Shown here in pieces: positions 47,069-59,082 of a stretch of DNA of 64,000 bases. Within the stretch, counting starts at the first letter, position 1; the number at the start of each line of letters is the position of its first letter. Position numbers and translations under genes: made by a program. The notes under the pieces are model-generated. The model was not told the origin of the DNA. It was given only the letters and a program-made list of their open reading frames with translations, and did not search any database. This stretch comes from Batillaria attramentaria (Eukaryota; Mollusca; Gastropoda; Batillariidae): contig JACVVK020000214.1 in the NCBI GenBank assembly GCA_018292915.2, forward strand, positions 1,007,501-1,071,500, read 5' to 3'.

Positions 47069-48391
47069 TGTAGCGAAGACACTTCGCTATGTTTGTGTTC
47101 GGCACAGCCGCCATTCTTAGTACAGGCACACTTTTAAATTGGGGCAAGCTAGCCACAGTGAAGGGTCAGTTTGCACGTGCGCTGGCCACGTGATCGCGTG
47201 ATGACTGAGCGCGTGATTTCTTGCATAAACACTAAAGATAGAGCCTTATAATAGCGAGAGTTTCCCGCGTTTTCCTCAGTCGCTTTCTGAGAGTCCCAGA
47301 GACTGTGTGTCGTCCCTCCAGCCCGGCCTCGAATCTTCCCCATTTCTTATGTTCAGGCGTAGCCTCTCAGTCTCTGGAGTCAGTATTTTGTGACCAGTGT
47401 TGGACCTGTTACTGGATGCCTCTTCTATTAGGAACTATGTGAACTGAGGAGAAACTGTGATTCTGTATTGGATTATTTGTGAACTGTTTGGAGCCACTGA
47501 ATTCGGACTTGGAATTAGTCTTCAGACAAACGGTGACTGTGTCTCATTTTATTCCCTTTTAATCAGAGAACTGTTGATGTAAAGTAGGAAGATATTTGTA
47601 ATAGTTCGATGTACTCTAAGAGATCTGATAGTTTATAGTACTACTGAATTGGAACAGTTATGTAAATTAATGATGATGTAAATTTGTACTCCTGGTTTAG
47701 ACAGAGAGATAGAACGTTGTTTATTAGTGAGAGATACTCTAGCGTCAGGCTCCTTTGTTTCATGCCCAGTCAGAGAGGGAGGTTTCCCAGCTTCTTGTGT
47801 AACACGCAGGACACACGCGGCCGAGTGTGTATTGTCTGTTCATTCAGTACCGACGGTCACTAGGCAGAGTAAGGAATTCCATTCACAGAGTGACCGCGCC
47901 GGCTCTCGGTTTACATCATTCACGGAATTGTCCACTCCCCGCTACTTTCATTTGTACTGTGACTGTCCCGTCCCACATTTTGCAGCTTAGTTTCTTCCAG
48001 CATTCTTTTGTTACATTTGTAGTGTAGGTTTAGTCACTAGTTTGTTGCCCGACAAGCATTAATCATCACGCTCATATATTTTGAGCCGAATCTGTGTTGC
48101 CTTATTACATCTAACGATTCTTATGATCCGCATGTAACTTTTATTGGAATAAGTGAACACTCTGATTTTTACTCTCTTGTCAGTTGTTTCTTTCGAGAGA
48201 TAGTGTAAGTTTGATGAGTGATTGAGTGCGTAGATGTGTGTGGCACGTAGGCCCGACAGTATGATCAAAGACCTTGGAATCAGAAAGACGCGTCACTCCT
48301 GCCCTCGTAAGAGAGACATATAGCGGGACAACGCGAAGAGTTGTCTGCCCGCATTAGCGCGCATCCTAGATCTGGCCCCTATAGTGACAGC

Positions 48392-48535
48392 ATGGCGGAA
48401 AGTGGAAAGCGATCACAAAAGCCGGGCTTGCAATTGTGTTCTGCGCCGAATTGTTCAAATAACAGACAAATATAAACGGGGAAATACTTCTTTTGGTATT
48501 CCTGTTGAAAAACAACCATTTTTTTTTTGCTTTCT
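48392..48535 (+). pseudogene. THAP domain start, left arm
   Basis: MAESGKRSQKPGLQLCSAPN is followed by C and N-R, then a stop. A second frame continues NTSFGIPVEKQ. C-x4-C followed by SF-x-(F/I)P is the opening of a THAP finger. Broken. Confidence 0.55.
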
Positions 48536-48700
48536 TGTTAAAAAAAAATAAAAAAAATCAAGTGGTACGTGTGCATGCAGTGTAAACAAACACTAAACAC
48601 ACGCGGCTGACGCAGATACAGCGTTTTTTTTTTTTTTCGGACACCTTTACAAATCACGGTGACTTAAACTGTGGTAGCGGCTAGCTGCATCTAAATTCAC

Positions 48701-48751
<51 letters not shown>

Positions 48752-49016
48752 CACTTTTTCCAGTTCACATACTGTTGGGGGGGGGGGGGGGGGGAATCTG
48801 TAGTTATGTACAGAACTCTTTTCTTAAAAATCAAGAGGTTTGCATGCAGTGTAAACAAACAGCAGTAAACACACGTGGCAGGCGCAGACATCAGGTTTTG
48901 GTGTTGTTTTTGTTGTTTTGTTGGCGGTGGTGTTTTTTTTTGTTTTTTGTTTTGTTATTTTTTAAACTTTACAAATAACGTTGACTTGAACTGTGCTAGC
49001 GGCAAGTTGCACTGAT

Positions 49017-49060
<44 letters not shown>

Positions 49061-49649
49061 AACAAAATCATCCGGCTGAACTTCATTCTAACCATTGTAA
49101 AACCATATCACAACATAGATTCTGCTGGATCGTCGGTCGCAGATATGATTAATGCTGAGTTAGCAGGAAGTATTCAGCGGATGCGTCCATCTTTGGATCT
49201 CTCGCACAGCTATTCGATCTTTCAGTGTTCCGTACTAGTTTTACTTGAACACATCAAACGAAATGTACTAAGCAGCCTATGTACAGCAGTGAAAGCCAGA
49301 CTAGATCTTTCGTTCGTTCTCCGGAACTTTGAAAATACTTGTTTTCCATAGGCCTAAAACACATGCGAAATATATGGGGGAGACCACCTGTCAGTCGCTA
49401 TCTTCGTTTTTGTTTATTTTGTTAAAATGTTTTACGGCGGCTAGTGTAGGGTTGGGTCAAACAGACTTTTTACAAGCATGCGGATTCTATACTAAATTTA
49501 CGCCAGTCACACGTCGTGGATGCGGCGATTTTGGTTTTCACGTGTGATGCTGTGTGTTAGGTTTGGGAGAAAACATAATCTTGGCTCCAACTTCGATACC
49601 GATCTTGGCTCCAACTTCGATATCGTAGGCATACCTACCTCTTTTTTTT

Positions 49650-49764
49650 CAAAGGGGGATCGAAAGAAAGGTTTTCCCGTTCCTGGTGTTCGCTTCTGAC
49701 AGCAGTTCGGCGCTGCACACCATTGCACGCCCGAATCTTTGCGTGGTTTCTGGCTTTCTGCCAT
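49650..49764 (-). pseudogene. THAP domain start, right arm
   Basis: The minus strand reads MAESQKPRKDSGVQWCAAPN, then C-C-QKR and PFFRSPFEKKE, the counterpart of the left arm but in one open frame. The rest of the domain and any transposase are absent. Confidence 0.55.
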
Positions 49765-51628
49765 ACTGCCATTACTGCGTAGATCTGCGGGATGCGCGCT
49801 AATGCGCGCAGACAACTCTTACCCTCAAAGGGAGGTAAGTGAACTATCCCCTCAACTATCCCATCTTACCCTCAAAGGGAGGTAAGTGAACTATCTTTAT
49901 GTTTCCAAGATCTTTGGTATGATGCAATACTCTTTCGCACTTCAGTCATCCTAAACACACATGTCAGAGTAGCTCACTAAACTAAATCTGTAGCGTTCCC
50001 GACAACCACGACGACCCCACACCCGGGGCGCTACAGTTGGCGTCGCCGACAGGATTAAAATCGTTTCTCGGGCGGTTCTCTTTGCGATGGTTTAGTTTGT
50101 AGGGCAACCGGTTCTTGCTGAGATTTGTTTGAAGCGCAGATATGTATATTGTCAAGATAAAGCTTATTTTCTGCACTTTTCAGTGATGCCTATAACTCCA
50201 CATGCCCCAAATCACCCTTTGTCCCCATCAGTTTTGTTGGAGCCAAATGCCCTCGCTGACCTTGATATATCCTTGATATATCCTTCGTAAACTACGTGTC
50301 ACTAATATTACACTTTAATGTACAGAGTAAGATTACGATTGCTGGCGATGTCAGTGTGGAATACCGATGGCAGCAGCTGATGCTATTCGCAAGACAGCCC
50401 TGGACAACGATGGTTTGGATGAAAGCAGTAAAGTCGGTAGGCCCCGTAGGCGACCGCAAAGTCCATACACGACTTGAAGTTGGATGGCACCGAGAAACAG
50501 ACGTTGGTTGCTGACTTCCAGAAGTAACCAAGAATCACCGACAGTACCTACAACCGGGGGGGGGGGGGGGGGGGGGGGCAAGGGTTACCCAGCGCCCGGC
50601 ACCGTTGGATATTCTGTATCACGGACAGACTATAAACATTTCCCGGACTTGACATTGCATGCCGTTTATGTTAAAGGCTTTTGTTGTTATTATGTAGTGG
50701 TAGGACGTATGTATGATTTTGATTATAGTTTCTTGTAAATTCGGGACGAATTTATAGGAAGGCGATGGTAGTCTAGCGAAGACACTTCGCTATGTTTGTG
50801 TTCACTACAGCCGCCATTCTTAGTACCGGCGCACTTTTAAATTGGGGCAAGCTAGCCACAGTTAAGGGTCAGTTTTCACGTGCGCTGACCACGTGAGCGC
50901 GTGATGAGCGCGTGATTTCTTGCATAAACACTGAAGATAGAGCCTTATAATAGCGAGAGTTTCCCGTGTTTTCCTCAGTCGCTTTCTGAGAGTCCCAGAG
51001 ACTGTGTGTCGTCCCTCCAGCCCGGCCTCGAATCTTCCTCATTTCTCATGTTCAGGATTAGTCTCTTAGACTCTGGAGTCAGTATTCTGTGACCAGTGTT
51101 GGACCTGCTACTGGATGCCTCTTCTGTTAGGAACTATGTGAACTGAGGAGAAACTGAGAGATACTCTAGTGTCAGGCTCCTTTGTTTCATGCCCAGCCAG
51201 TGAGGGAGGTTTCCCAGCTTCTTGTATAAAACGCAGTGCACACGCGGCCGAGTGTGTATTGTCTGTTCATTCAGTACCGACGGTCACTACACAGAGTAAG
51301 GAATTCAATTCACAGAGTGACCGCGCTCTCGGTTTACATCATTCACGGAATTATCCACTCCCCGCTACTTCAGCTGTACTGTCCCGTTCCACATTTTGCA
51401 GCTTAGTCTCTTCCCGCATTCTTTTGTTATATTTGTAGTGTAGGTTTAGTCACTAGTTTCTAGTTTGTTGCCCGACAAATAGTAATCATCACGCTCATAT
51501 ATTTTGAGCCGAATCTGTGTCTTTATTGGAATAAGTGAACACTCTGATATTTATTCTCTTGTCAGTTGTTTCTTTCGAGAGATAGTGTAAGTTTGATGAG
51601 TGATTGAGTGCGTAGATGTGTGTGGCAC

Positions 51629-51669
51629 CAAAGACTTTAGATAAATAGATAGATTATCTAAGGTCTTCG
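51629..51669. mobile_element. 41-bp micro-element with the same ends
   Basis: Ends CAAAGACTTTAGATAA and complement CGAAGACCTTAGATAA, with 9 bp between arms. It is flanked by a 7-bp duplication GTGGCAC (51622-51628, 51670-51676). The left LTR has the empty site. Confidence 0.7.
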
Positions 51670-51807
51670 GTGGCACGTAGGCCCGACAGTATGATGCAAT
51701 ACTCTTTCGCACTTCAGTCATCCTAAACACACATGTCAGAGCAGCTCACTAAACTAAATCTGTAGCGTGCCCGACAACCACGACGACCCCACACCCGGGG
51801 CGCTACA

Positions 51808-51840
51808 CACGCACACACACACACCGTGACACACACACGC

Positions 51841-51870
<30 letters not shown>
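51808..51870. repeat. (CA)n tracts after the right LTR
   Basis: Interrupted CA repeat starting at the LTR border. Confidence 0.9.
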
Positions 51871-51872
<2 letters not shown>

Positions 51873-52172
51873 GCCGTCTTTACAAATCAATAGGCAGGGC
51901 CGCAGGCTATGCACAAGCTGAACCGGCTGATACATTTTCGGTGCTGCCTGGCCTGCAGCCAAAATCAAGTGCTGCTTGGCTTGCCGCCAAGTTTTTAACG
52001 TACTGATCCGGTACACAGTGCACCCGCACGCTGCTGCGTCATTCGAGTCCTTGACATTGTCCGACTTCCTGTTGCGTATAGTCAGCGCAACTTTTAGCAC
52101 TGGCTGTCAGCCAACCAGGGGAGGCCACTGAATTCAGTCAACACGCACAGTGGAACACCCGACAGGTGAAGC

Positions 52173-52373
52173 CTATTATGGAGGGAACTCGTACAGGTCT
52201 ATTTTTAGACGGACGTCAACTGAGGTCACGGGATTCCGGAAACGCCCTATAGCGCGTTCAAACCCTATCCAAACCCTAAGCCTAACCCTAAGGCTAACCA
52301 TATGACTACCCCTAACCCTAGACCTAACCCTAACCGTCTAAAAATAGACCTGTACGAGTTCCCTCCATAATAG
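52173..52373. mobile_element. Foldback with perfect 40-bp arms and TAACCC-like spacer
   Basis: 52173-52212 and 52334-52373 are exact reverse complements (CTATTATGGAGGGAACTCG and onward). The 121-bp spacer contains repeated CCTAACCCTA-like units, degenerate telomere-type sequence. Confidence 0.85.
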
Positions 52374-52642
52374 CCTCCCCCCACCTGACACTGCAGCCGC
52401 CCTGTCTGATCCCGTCTGACATGCGCAACACGCAGGCGCTCGCACATTTCCTTTTCAGTCCATCTTGACTTCTGCCTTACTTTAATGTCCAACAATTGTT
52501 GCTGCGCGAGCCCGTTCATATCTACTGAGAGCTTTTGTCACAGTGAATTACAAGGAACTAAAGCATAACGATACAAAACGCTTCATACAAGCACACACAA
52601 ACTGACCTTTCAGAAGACTAAGAAGTACATGATGTGCTCGGT

Positions 52643-52644
<2 letters not shown>

Positions 52645-52699
<55 letters not shown>
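52645..52699. repeat. (TG)n microsatellite
   Basis: Uninterrupted TG tract. Confidence 0.95.
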
Positions 52700-52704
<5 letters not shown>

Positions 52705-54590
52705 TCCAAAACTTTTTAGACAAAACACATCTCGTGAACTGTTACTAAATAATGTTATGCAGTCTTTATCTCTGAACACACGCATTAATTTAAAATTACA
52801 CCTTTCTCTGCCTGTCTCGAACAACGGTTGATTGCCGTAATGCGTATGTCCGCTGGCAGTACTGTACACCCTCGCCAGAAACCATGCGTGAAAAATAAAA
52901 CGGCTGTTGCCGCGAGAAATTGCCGTGACCTCACCGTACACTGTATTTCTGAAGAAGGGCGCAAGGGATTGTGTGTTATTTGAAGTAAAACTATCATGAT
53001 GTTATTCATTGCATACTAGTCATCAGTCAGTAAACAGCCTAGTTGCAACAGCATTGTTTATAGACAGCAAAAGCGTGAATACAAACGGTCAGACTGAAAT
53101 TTGCCAAATGGATAAAAAGGATAAGAGATCCCTTGTACTCAGTCATTTAGGTGGGGACAGATCACAGTGCCGTAAATTAGGGATTATTGAGACCAAGTAA
53201 AAAAAAACACCACAGCCGGGTGATAAACAAATCATCTCTACCTATGATATCATCATGTCAATCTTACGCAATAGCGGGTTCTAAATTACAAATTGATACT
53301 TACATACTTATTTGTTTATTTTTCTATTTAGACTGATTTTTATGTAATCGAATAACTTACAATAAATGAATGTATAGCAAAATTCTGAGAAATTCCGACA
53401 GCCGATTGACTAATGACTCGTGAAATTATGCTTGAAATCGCAACCATCATAGGCTAAAAGCACTTAGGTATCTATGAATCCACGACTTGTTACATACGCT
53501 AAAAGCGCCTAGGTGTCTATTCAATCCACGACGCTCAGGCCCGTGTACTAAATGGCCCGAACAGCTTACGATATCACCGATATCGTCCGTCTAACCAATA
53601 TCACGGAAACTGCAAGTAGGCGTACGGTTTGACACAAAATGCACACTAAACAAAATGCACATTAATCGGAGACTTCGCTCCGGTCTCAAACTGAATACGC
53701 CGAGACTATCAACAGCATGGGTCAGCATTTAGCCTCTTGCGTCTCGTTCAGTAACAATTTTCTCGATTCTTCAAATAGTCTTGAAATTGTGGACTTTCTT
53801 TCCGATAACAGATGCCGTAAAGAAATGTTTTGGAAACAGAAAAATAAAAAGCACAGCGGATGAAAAGATGGCACTAGACTAACAACCACTCCGATCTGAG
53901 ACAGTATAATTATATAAAGGAACAGACAGTGTAATTAAAATACTCAAAAAGCTAATAAGGGTAGGAAAGCAAATCTGTTGGATCTTTTTAAAAATCAGAA
54001 TTAGTATTAGCCTCAGTAGCAAGTGTAGAAAGAGGTAAAGATTAATGAATCGTTGGTGATGTTTTCGTCTCCCCAAAACATAGTTATATCATCATTAGAG
54101 CAACACAACAAAAATTTGATGGAGATATAGTTTCCTTTTAATATAAAGAAAATGAACTACATGATTGTACTTACATTCTGTGCAGCTGATTTACAGGAAT
54201 TGTTCAATATATTCCAGTAGTCGTAAGCTCTGAGAGACCTAAGAGTGATGCCAAATGTGATAATACTCTGCTTTTGATTAAATGCATGTACAAGAACATT
54301 TCAAAACCAAATATTCATGTTGTGAAATCGAAACTGCGGGAAGTCATTCATTTCGATTTTCTTTTCGGTTTTTCTCGGCGATAAATATCAGAGCTAACAA
54401 AGTCATTGATTTGGACACCGCTCGAAAATATTGGAAATCACAGCTTATGGTACTGGTCCATACTCAGCAAAACTTTAAAAACAGAAGTGCGAAGCTGAAG
54501 GAAATTGACGCAATACGTCTGAGTTCTAGAAAACAGTCGCGACACACACTGCTGATCTGTTCTTGCGACTGATCAATTCTAACACGAAGA
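52700..54590. other. No gene identified
   Basis: AT-rich sequence with only short unsupported open frames. Confidence 0.4.
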
Positions 54591-54594
54591 TACT

Positions 54595-54740
54595 TGACGG
54601 ATTTCAGGAATGGTATGTCTACCATCAATGAAGACAGAATGGCTGTTCATAAGACCGAGACGTGAAGGAGCACCTACAGCCATAACTTCTGTCTTGTCGG
54701 GATTCAACGTAAGCTTATTGGTATTCATTCCTGATACATG
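54595..54740 (-). mobile_element. LINE RT fragment
   Basis: The minus strand reads NKLTLNPDKTEVMAVGAPSR and MNSHSVFIDG, the segment that follows the catalytic box in jockey/CR1-type reverse transcriptases. Short and isolated. Confidence 0.6.
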
Positions 54741-55155
54741 ACTGAATGTCTATCTGGACAGAACTGAAATCTGCTGGCTGTGCACTCTGTAACAAGGTAA
54801 TGTAAGAAAACACAAACGTAGAAAAGATTATCTTCTGTAACACAATTGTGCAGTTTATGCATTTTTTGTTTTTGTTTTAGTTTGGACGAGAGCAACAATT
54901 ATCATGTCTGATTGTGAGATATTATGCCTCAACTGAGTTTAGAATAGTGCATGCTACCTTGCGACAATTTACATGAAGGCTGGATTGTTAATTTTTGTCT
55001 GCAGTAGGTTTTAAAGATGAATGAATTAATGAATATGAATGAATATTTCTTTAATGGAATGGGCGGGGTTTCCTTCAGAGAAAGAAACACGCTTTCCAAA
55101 CGGAACAGTACGTACATGATTTCGGATACCACTTGGTTTTGCTTTTCTTTCCCAG

Positions 55156-55312
55156 GTCCACCATTGCTTATCCATGCAGATAACCAGAGCTTTTGTGTCG
55201 ATGGTGACCAAGTTGAAATGAGTTTTGCTCTACGCTCACACACAAAGGACATACAGGAATGCAACATGACGCCTTTGACTGGCGGATCTCCAGTTACAAG
55301 GGACTGTCTCAG
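55156..55312 (+). CDS. Orphan half-Ig exon
   Basis: An intact exon with CCCAG acceptor and GTAGAA donor, phase 1 in and phase 2 out, reading PPLLIHADNQ, FALRSHTKDIQEC and TRDCLR. It matches gene A exons 4 and 7 and the exon at 63852, but no partner second-half exon and no neighbouring Ig exons are found. It may be a relic of a lost gene copy, or belong to a gene whose other exons I cannot see. Confidence 0.55.
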
Positions 55313-55734
55313 GTAGAATATGATCTCCCGTATTGTTTATTGCTGTCTCCATGCGATGCAGTTGTGATAACAGTCATGATAATAATAAAAATTAATTATT
55401 CTTGTTATACACAGTAGAGGTATTCATTATAATCTCATTTACAGATCTTGCAGACTTGACAAACGAAATAACTTTATAAATGGATAAATAAATAAAGGAA
55501 GCGACAAAGTAATAAATGAATCAATCAATCATTTAAAATCATTATACATCTGTCAGGCATACAACAACGTTGTGGAAAAGTTTTCATCGAATGCGCTTAA
55601 TCCGTGCAACAAAATCACACAATACAGCATCTGAAACCGTTTTGGTCTCTCTGCTTGGCGTATATATTGTATTGCGTACGTACGAATGTACCAGCCGACG
55701 TGAATTGGTTGCGGACTGAAGACCAACTCTACAC

Positions 55735-56036
55735 CTCTGATTGTTGCCACACAGCCGAGTTTCACCCACTTCATGGGTGCGACTTTGGGGGTGCTTCCCT
55801 TGGCATGACACGTCTTATGATGTGGATGATTACACGGCCGGCACCGCAGGTGCCGTAGTTCCCGGGCCTGGTTAATGCCGGGATATTTATGACAGGAAGC
55901 GTTGAATGCGGCCCTGTCCCGCAGTCCCAAACCACACGGACCTCCATAGCATCATCTTACCATCATCCTCATCTCCATCATCATGCATAATAAAAATTGT
56001 CCCAGCTTCCGAGTCCTCCGTGGATTCCACCCATGT
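55735..56036 (+). mobile_element. Long SINE, inverted second copy
   Basis: Reverse-complement match to 13405-13710, starting at GTTGCCACACAGCCGAG and ending at GTGGATTCCACCCATG. The tRNA-like head is missing. Confidence 0.75.
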
Positions 56037-56396
56037 CCTGGGAGGAACACCACTGGAGCCGGCAAAGAGTTGGGGCAGCAAAAAAAAAAAAAAAAAAAGA
56101 TTAAAGAGGCTGACGTAATGGTCTTTTCAATGACGTCAACCATCAACCATGACGATTTCAAGGCTCAGTGTTCAAGAAAAATTATCTCAACCAGCTATAT
56201 ACAGTCTCATAGCATTCTAGCACATTCTAGGCTGACCTATCAAGAAAGAACCAATCAAAAATCAGAACATAAATCACCTCATTACTATTTTATAACTGAG
56301 AAGAATCCAGAATTATCGAGTACCCGCCCGCCGAAATCTAGGCGCGTTATATAACTCCTTCTAATCGTAAACAACCGCTAACAAAGCGATGGGGAG

Positions 56397-56564
56397 CCCG
56401 GGTGGCCGAATGGTAGAGCTTTGGACTTCTAATGCTCGGGTCGTGAGTTCGTATCCCGACTGGGGCCAAATATTTGTGCTGGCTTTTTCATTGTTGCCCC
56501 GTCTTTGATATAGCCCGTATGTGGTGGAAAAGGACGTTAAACCCCCCCAACACCCACCCCACCG
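56397..56564 (+). mobile_element. tRNA-derived SINE with target duplication
   Basis: Complete head (GGTGGCCGAATGGTAGAGC, GAGTTCGTATCCC), body, and tail GGACGTTAAACCCCCC. Flanked by TAACAAAGCGAT at 56385-56396 and 56565-56576. Confidence 0.9.
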
Positions 56565-57044
56565 TAACAAAGCGATTTGCACGAGATTTCCGGGAGACTC
56601 AGACCTTGACCCCAAACGCATACCGCCCCCCCGTGGCAAAATTAGCTACAATCAAGACAAGGTCACCACTTCTAGAATTTTCGTGAAAAACAATGGGAAC
56701 TTCTGGAACACGGAGAACAGATCTACATTATTAAAACACGATATGAACTAAACGTGAGGCAAACTCTCACTCAGTCACTCAACCTTCTAAAAAACAAAAA
56801 ACAAAAAACCCAACAACAACAACAACAACAAAAAAACCACACAGCTATCGTCCGTCAACACAGTACAAAACTGACACACAGCCACACACGTAACAGTCAG
56901 TTATAAGTTAATTTATGCAGTTTTTCCGTTTCGAATATTTATTAATTGATTTATACAGTTACTTATTTAATCACCAAATTCATTCTGAAGGACAATGGCA
57001 TTTGTTCAGCTGTTTATGAGTAGCCGGCGACAATGAATTGGTCG

Positions 57045-57100
57045 CCTTATGTGGTGGAAAAGGACGTTAAACTCCCTAACACCCACCCCCACCCACCCTC
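57045..57100 (+). mobile_element. Truncated SINE tail
   Basis: Only ATGTGGTGGAAAAGGACG and the following TTAAACTCCC remain of the family. Confidence 0.6.
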
Positions 57101-57586
57101 GCCAGTCCACTGAATCACGAATCGATACCCCCGCTATGGGGACGGCTAAAAATGCAGCTTCTCGTCCAGGTCACGTGACATGCCTTGTATGACGTCAAGA
57201 CGGGGAATCCCAGGCATTTCCGGCTTTCCATAACAACACATCAACAAAGGGAGCCAGAGGACACGTGAAGCGTTTTAGAAAGCCCGTGATGAAAGATATA
57301 CTGATTTTTCAAATGCACAGTGTATATTTGGGGGGAGAAAATAAAATAAGGGGTACAATAACACATAATCCAGTCATTTTTATAAATTAAAATGACCCTC
57401 GATCTAAATATTCCCACCATTCGCCTGGCCCACAATGCATGAAGGGATCAAATCCCCACCCTATCCATCGGTGTCTTAACTAGATTCTGTATACATGTAC
57501 TTTAGTTCATTGAGGAGGTGTATACGTTCTACAACAATGAATTTTCGGCTTCTTTTTTTTTTTTTTTTTTTGACTGACCTTGATTA

Positions 57587-57889
57587 GGCCAAAGAAAAAG
57601 TTTGTTGTTTCTGGTGACATGCCCAGAAAAGCTAGGGGGGTAGGGATTACATGTACCCTTTTTTTTTTTTTAACAAAGCCCCATTCATCCACATCCAAAA
57701 TCACAGAAAAGGGCTTGTAAGTGCCTGTTCTTACTCAACTGCTCATGAACATGGCTGATCTCCTCTTATACTGTAAAAATCTTTACTTTCCGTAATTTAT
57801 TTTTTCAAAAGTCCAAATTTTTTTCAGTCGGGGGTAAAAATTAGGGTCGGTCGGGTCACCAGAAACAACAAACTTTTTTTTTTTTGGCC
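57587..57889. mobile_element. Harbinger-like MITE
   Basis: Arms 57587-57618 (GGCCAAAGAAAAAG to GGTGAC) and 57855-57889 are inverted copies. It is flanked by TTA on both sides (57584-57586, 57890-57892). GG-starting ends with a TTA duplication fit PIF/Harbinger MITEs. It is 303 bp and non-coding. Confidence 0.65.
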
Positions 57890-58199
57890 TTAGCTTATTT
57901 GTGATCAGGTGACCTTAAAATGACACATATATCTGGAATTAGTGTCTAATCAACCTAAACAGGTGAAATTGACCCCAGATTATTCATTCCAATATTGCGA
58001 GCATCTCACCTATGACAGTGAACAGCAATTATGTGTATGTGTCAGGAATCTACTTGAACAAGAAGCAATGAGTGGCTAAGGCTGAAGATTGTGTGTGCGA
58101 ATCTGAGATGACGTTTTTTTTTTGTTGTTTCCGGATTTCTTTAATTTCATTCTTCTCAGCATGGTGGTCCCCTCCCTCCCCCCCCCCCCCAAAAAAAAA

Positions 58200-58321
58200 A
58201 AAAGGAGAGAGAGAGAGAGAGAGAGAGAGAGAACTATATTTCAGAAAACCAAATTCAGAGAGCCATAAGAACATGTATTATTTTGTCCTCGTACTGCAAC
58301 ATGTAAAAGTATGCTGCAATT

Positions 58322-58383
<62 letters not shown>
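58200..58383. repeat. (GA)n and long (CA)n tracts
   Basis: GA run at about 58204-58231 and a 62-bp CA run at 58322-58383. Confidence 0.9.
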
Positions 58384-58388
<5 letters not shown>

Positions 58389-59082
58389 CAAAGAATACAC
58401 AAAAATACATTTAACAATAGTCAGGTTCAGCATGGCTATTTCCATAAAATTAAAAATGCCGGCACAGGTTCACGCATTCAAACACAGCATGATCACCATT
58501 TGAATAAGTGGTGCCTAATTTTTAAATTCTCAGTTTGCAAAAATAGTTAAATGAAATCCACAATAATGGAAATGCTGTCCCTTTCTAACATGACATATGG
58601 AGTAGTAATATATTTACTTGCATTTACAGGCATTCACCATGCAGTGTGATTTGTCAATTAGAGTAATCAGAGCAGTTGGCCTAAGAGAATGAAATGAAAT
58701 GGAATTAGCGTATCCCAGTTTCGGCCTCCGCCATATCCCGGGTGGACATCAAGTCCAAAATACAGAATAAAAAAAAGTAAGCTCTTCTGACGATCACACA
58801 GATATTACATATACTATTCTATAATAAAGTACATGAAACAAAATGATATCTTCATAAAGAAGATCTCCTATATCTGAATTTCCATTATAATTATCATGAA
58901 AATATTTTATAAACTTTTGCAGACTGGGGAAGGGGCCAAGCCAGAACCAAAGTGGGGTATACACAGCAGGTGTTCCAGTTAAATGGTTTGACCTAAGAGA
59001 CAAAGGGTGCATGTTATACATGTTTTCACAAATTCAGACCCTGGGCAATATCGGCATGGATAGACATCTGGGATTTCAAGGG

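Larger units (their letters stand above)
48266..49916. mobile_element. THAP-coding foldback (P-superfamily-like) element
   Basis: Inserted in the left LTR with a 7-bp duplication GTATGAT (48259-48265, 49917-49923); the right LTR shows the unfilled site. The ends are CAAAGACCTTGGAA and the complement of CAAAGATCTTGGAA. The outer 200-300 bp of the two sides are imperfect inverted copies, both containing AGAGTTGTCTG and GCATTAGCGCGCATCC. Each arm encodes the start of a THAP-type zinc-finger protein. Internally a roughly 290-bp segment is tandemly duplicated (about 48550-48830 and 48835-49055), each ending in a (CA)n tract. Confidence 0.7.
47069..51807 (+). mobile_element. Non-autonomous LTR retrotransposon
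   Basis: Left LTR 47069-50035 (host part about 1.3 kb plus an inserted element), interior 50036-50771, right LTR 50772-51807. The LTRs start T(G/C)TAGCG and end CGCTACA. The interior starts GTTGGCGTCGCCGACAGG, in the position and style of a tRNA primer site, and ends with a purine-rich stretch (ATAGGAAGGCGATGGTAG). Only 736 bp lie between the LTRs, with no gag or pol, so it needed proteins from elsewhere. The right LTR lacks about 250 bp present in the left. No clear target duplication is seen. It lies in the intron of the gene A duplicate. Confidence 0.7.

Noticed and set aside
47727..47990. 87-codon open frame, with a parallel at 51169-51438
   Set aside because: Both lie at the same place in the two LTRs and are part of LTR sequence, not genes.
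57500..57704. Lys-rich minus-strand peptide
   Set aside because: Formed by poly-T runs within and beside a MITE.
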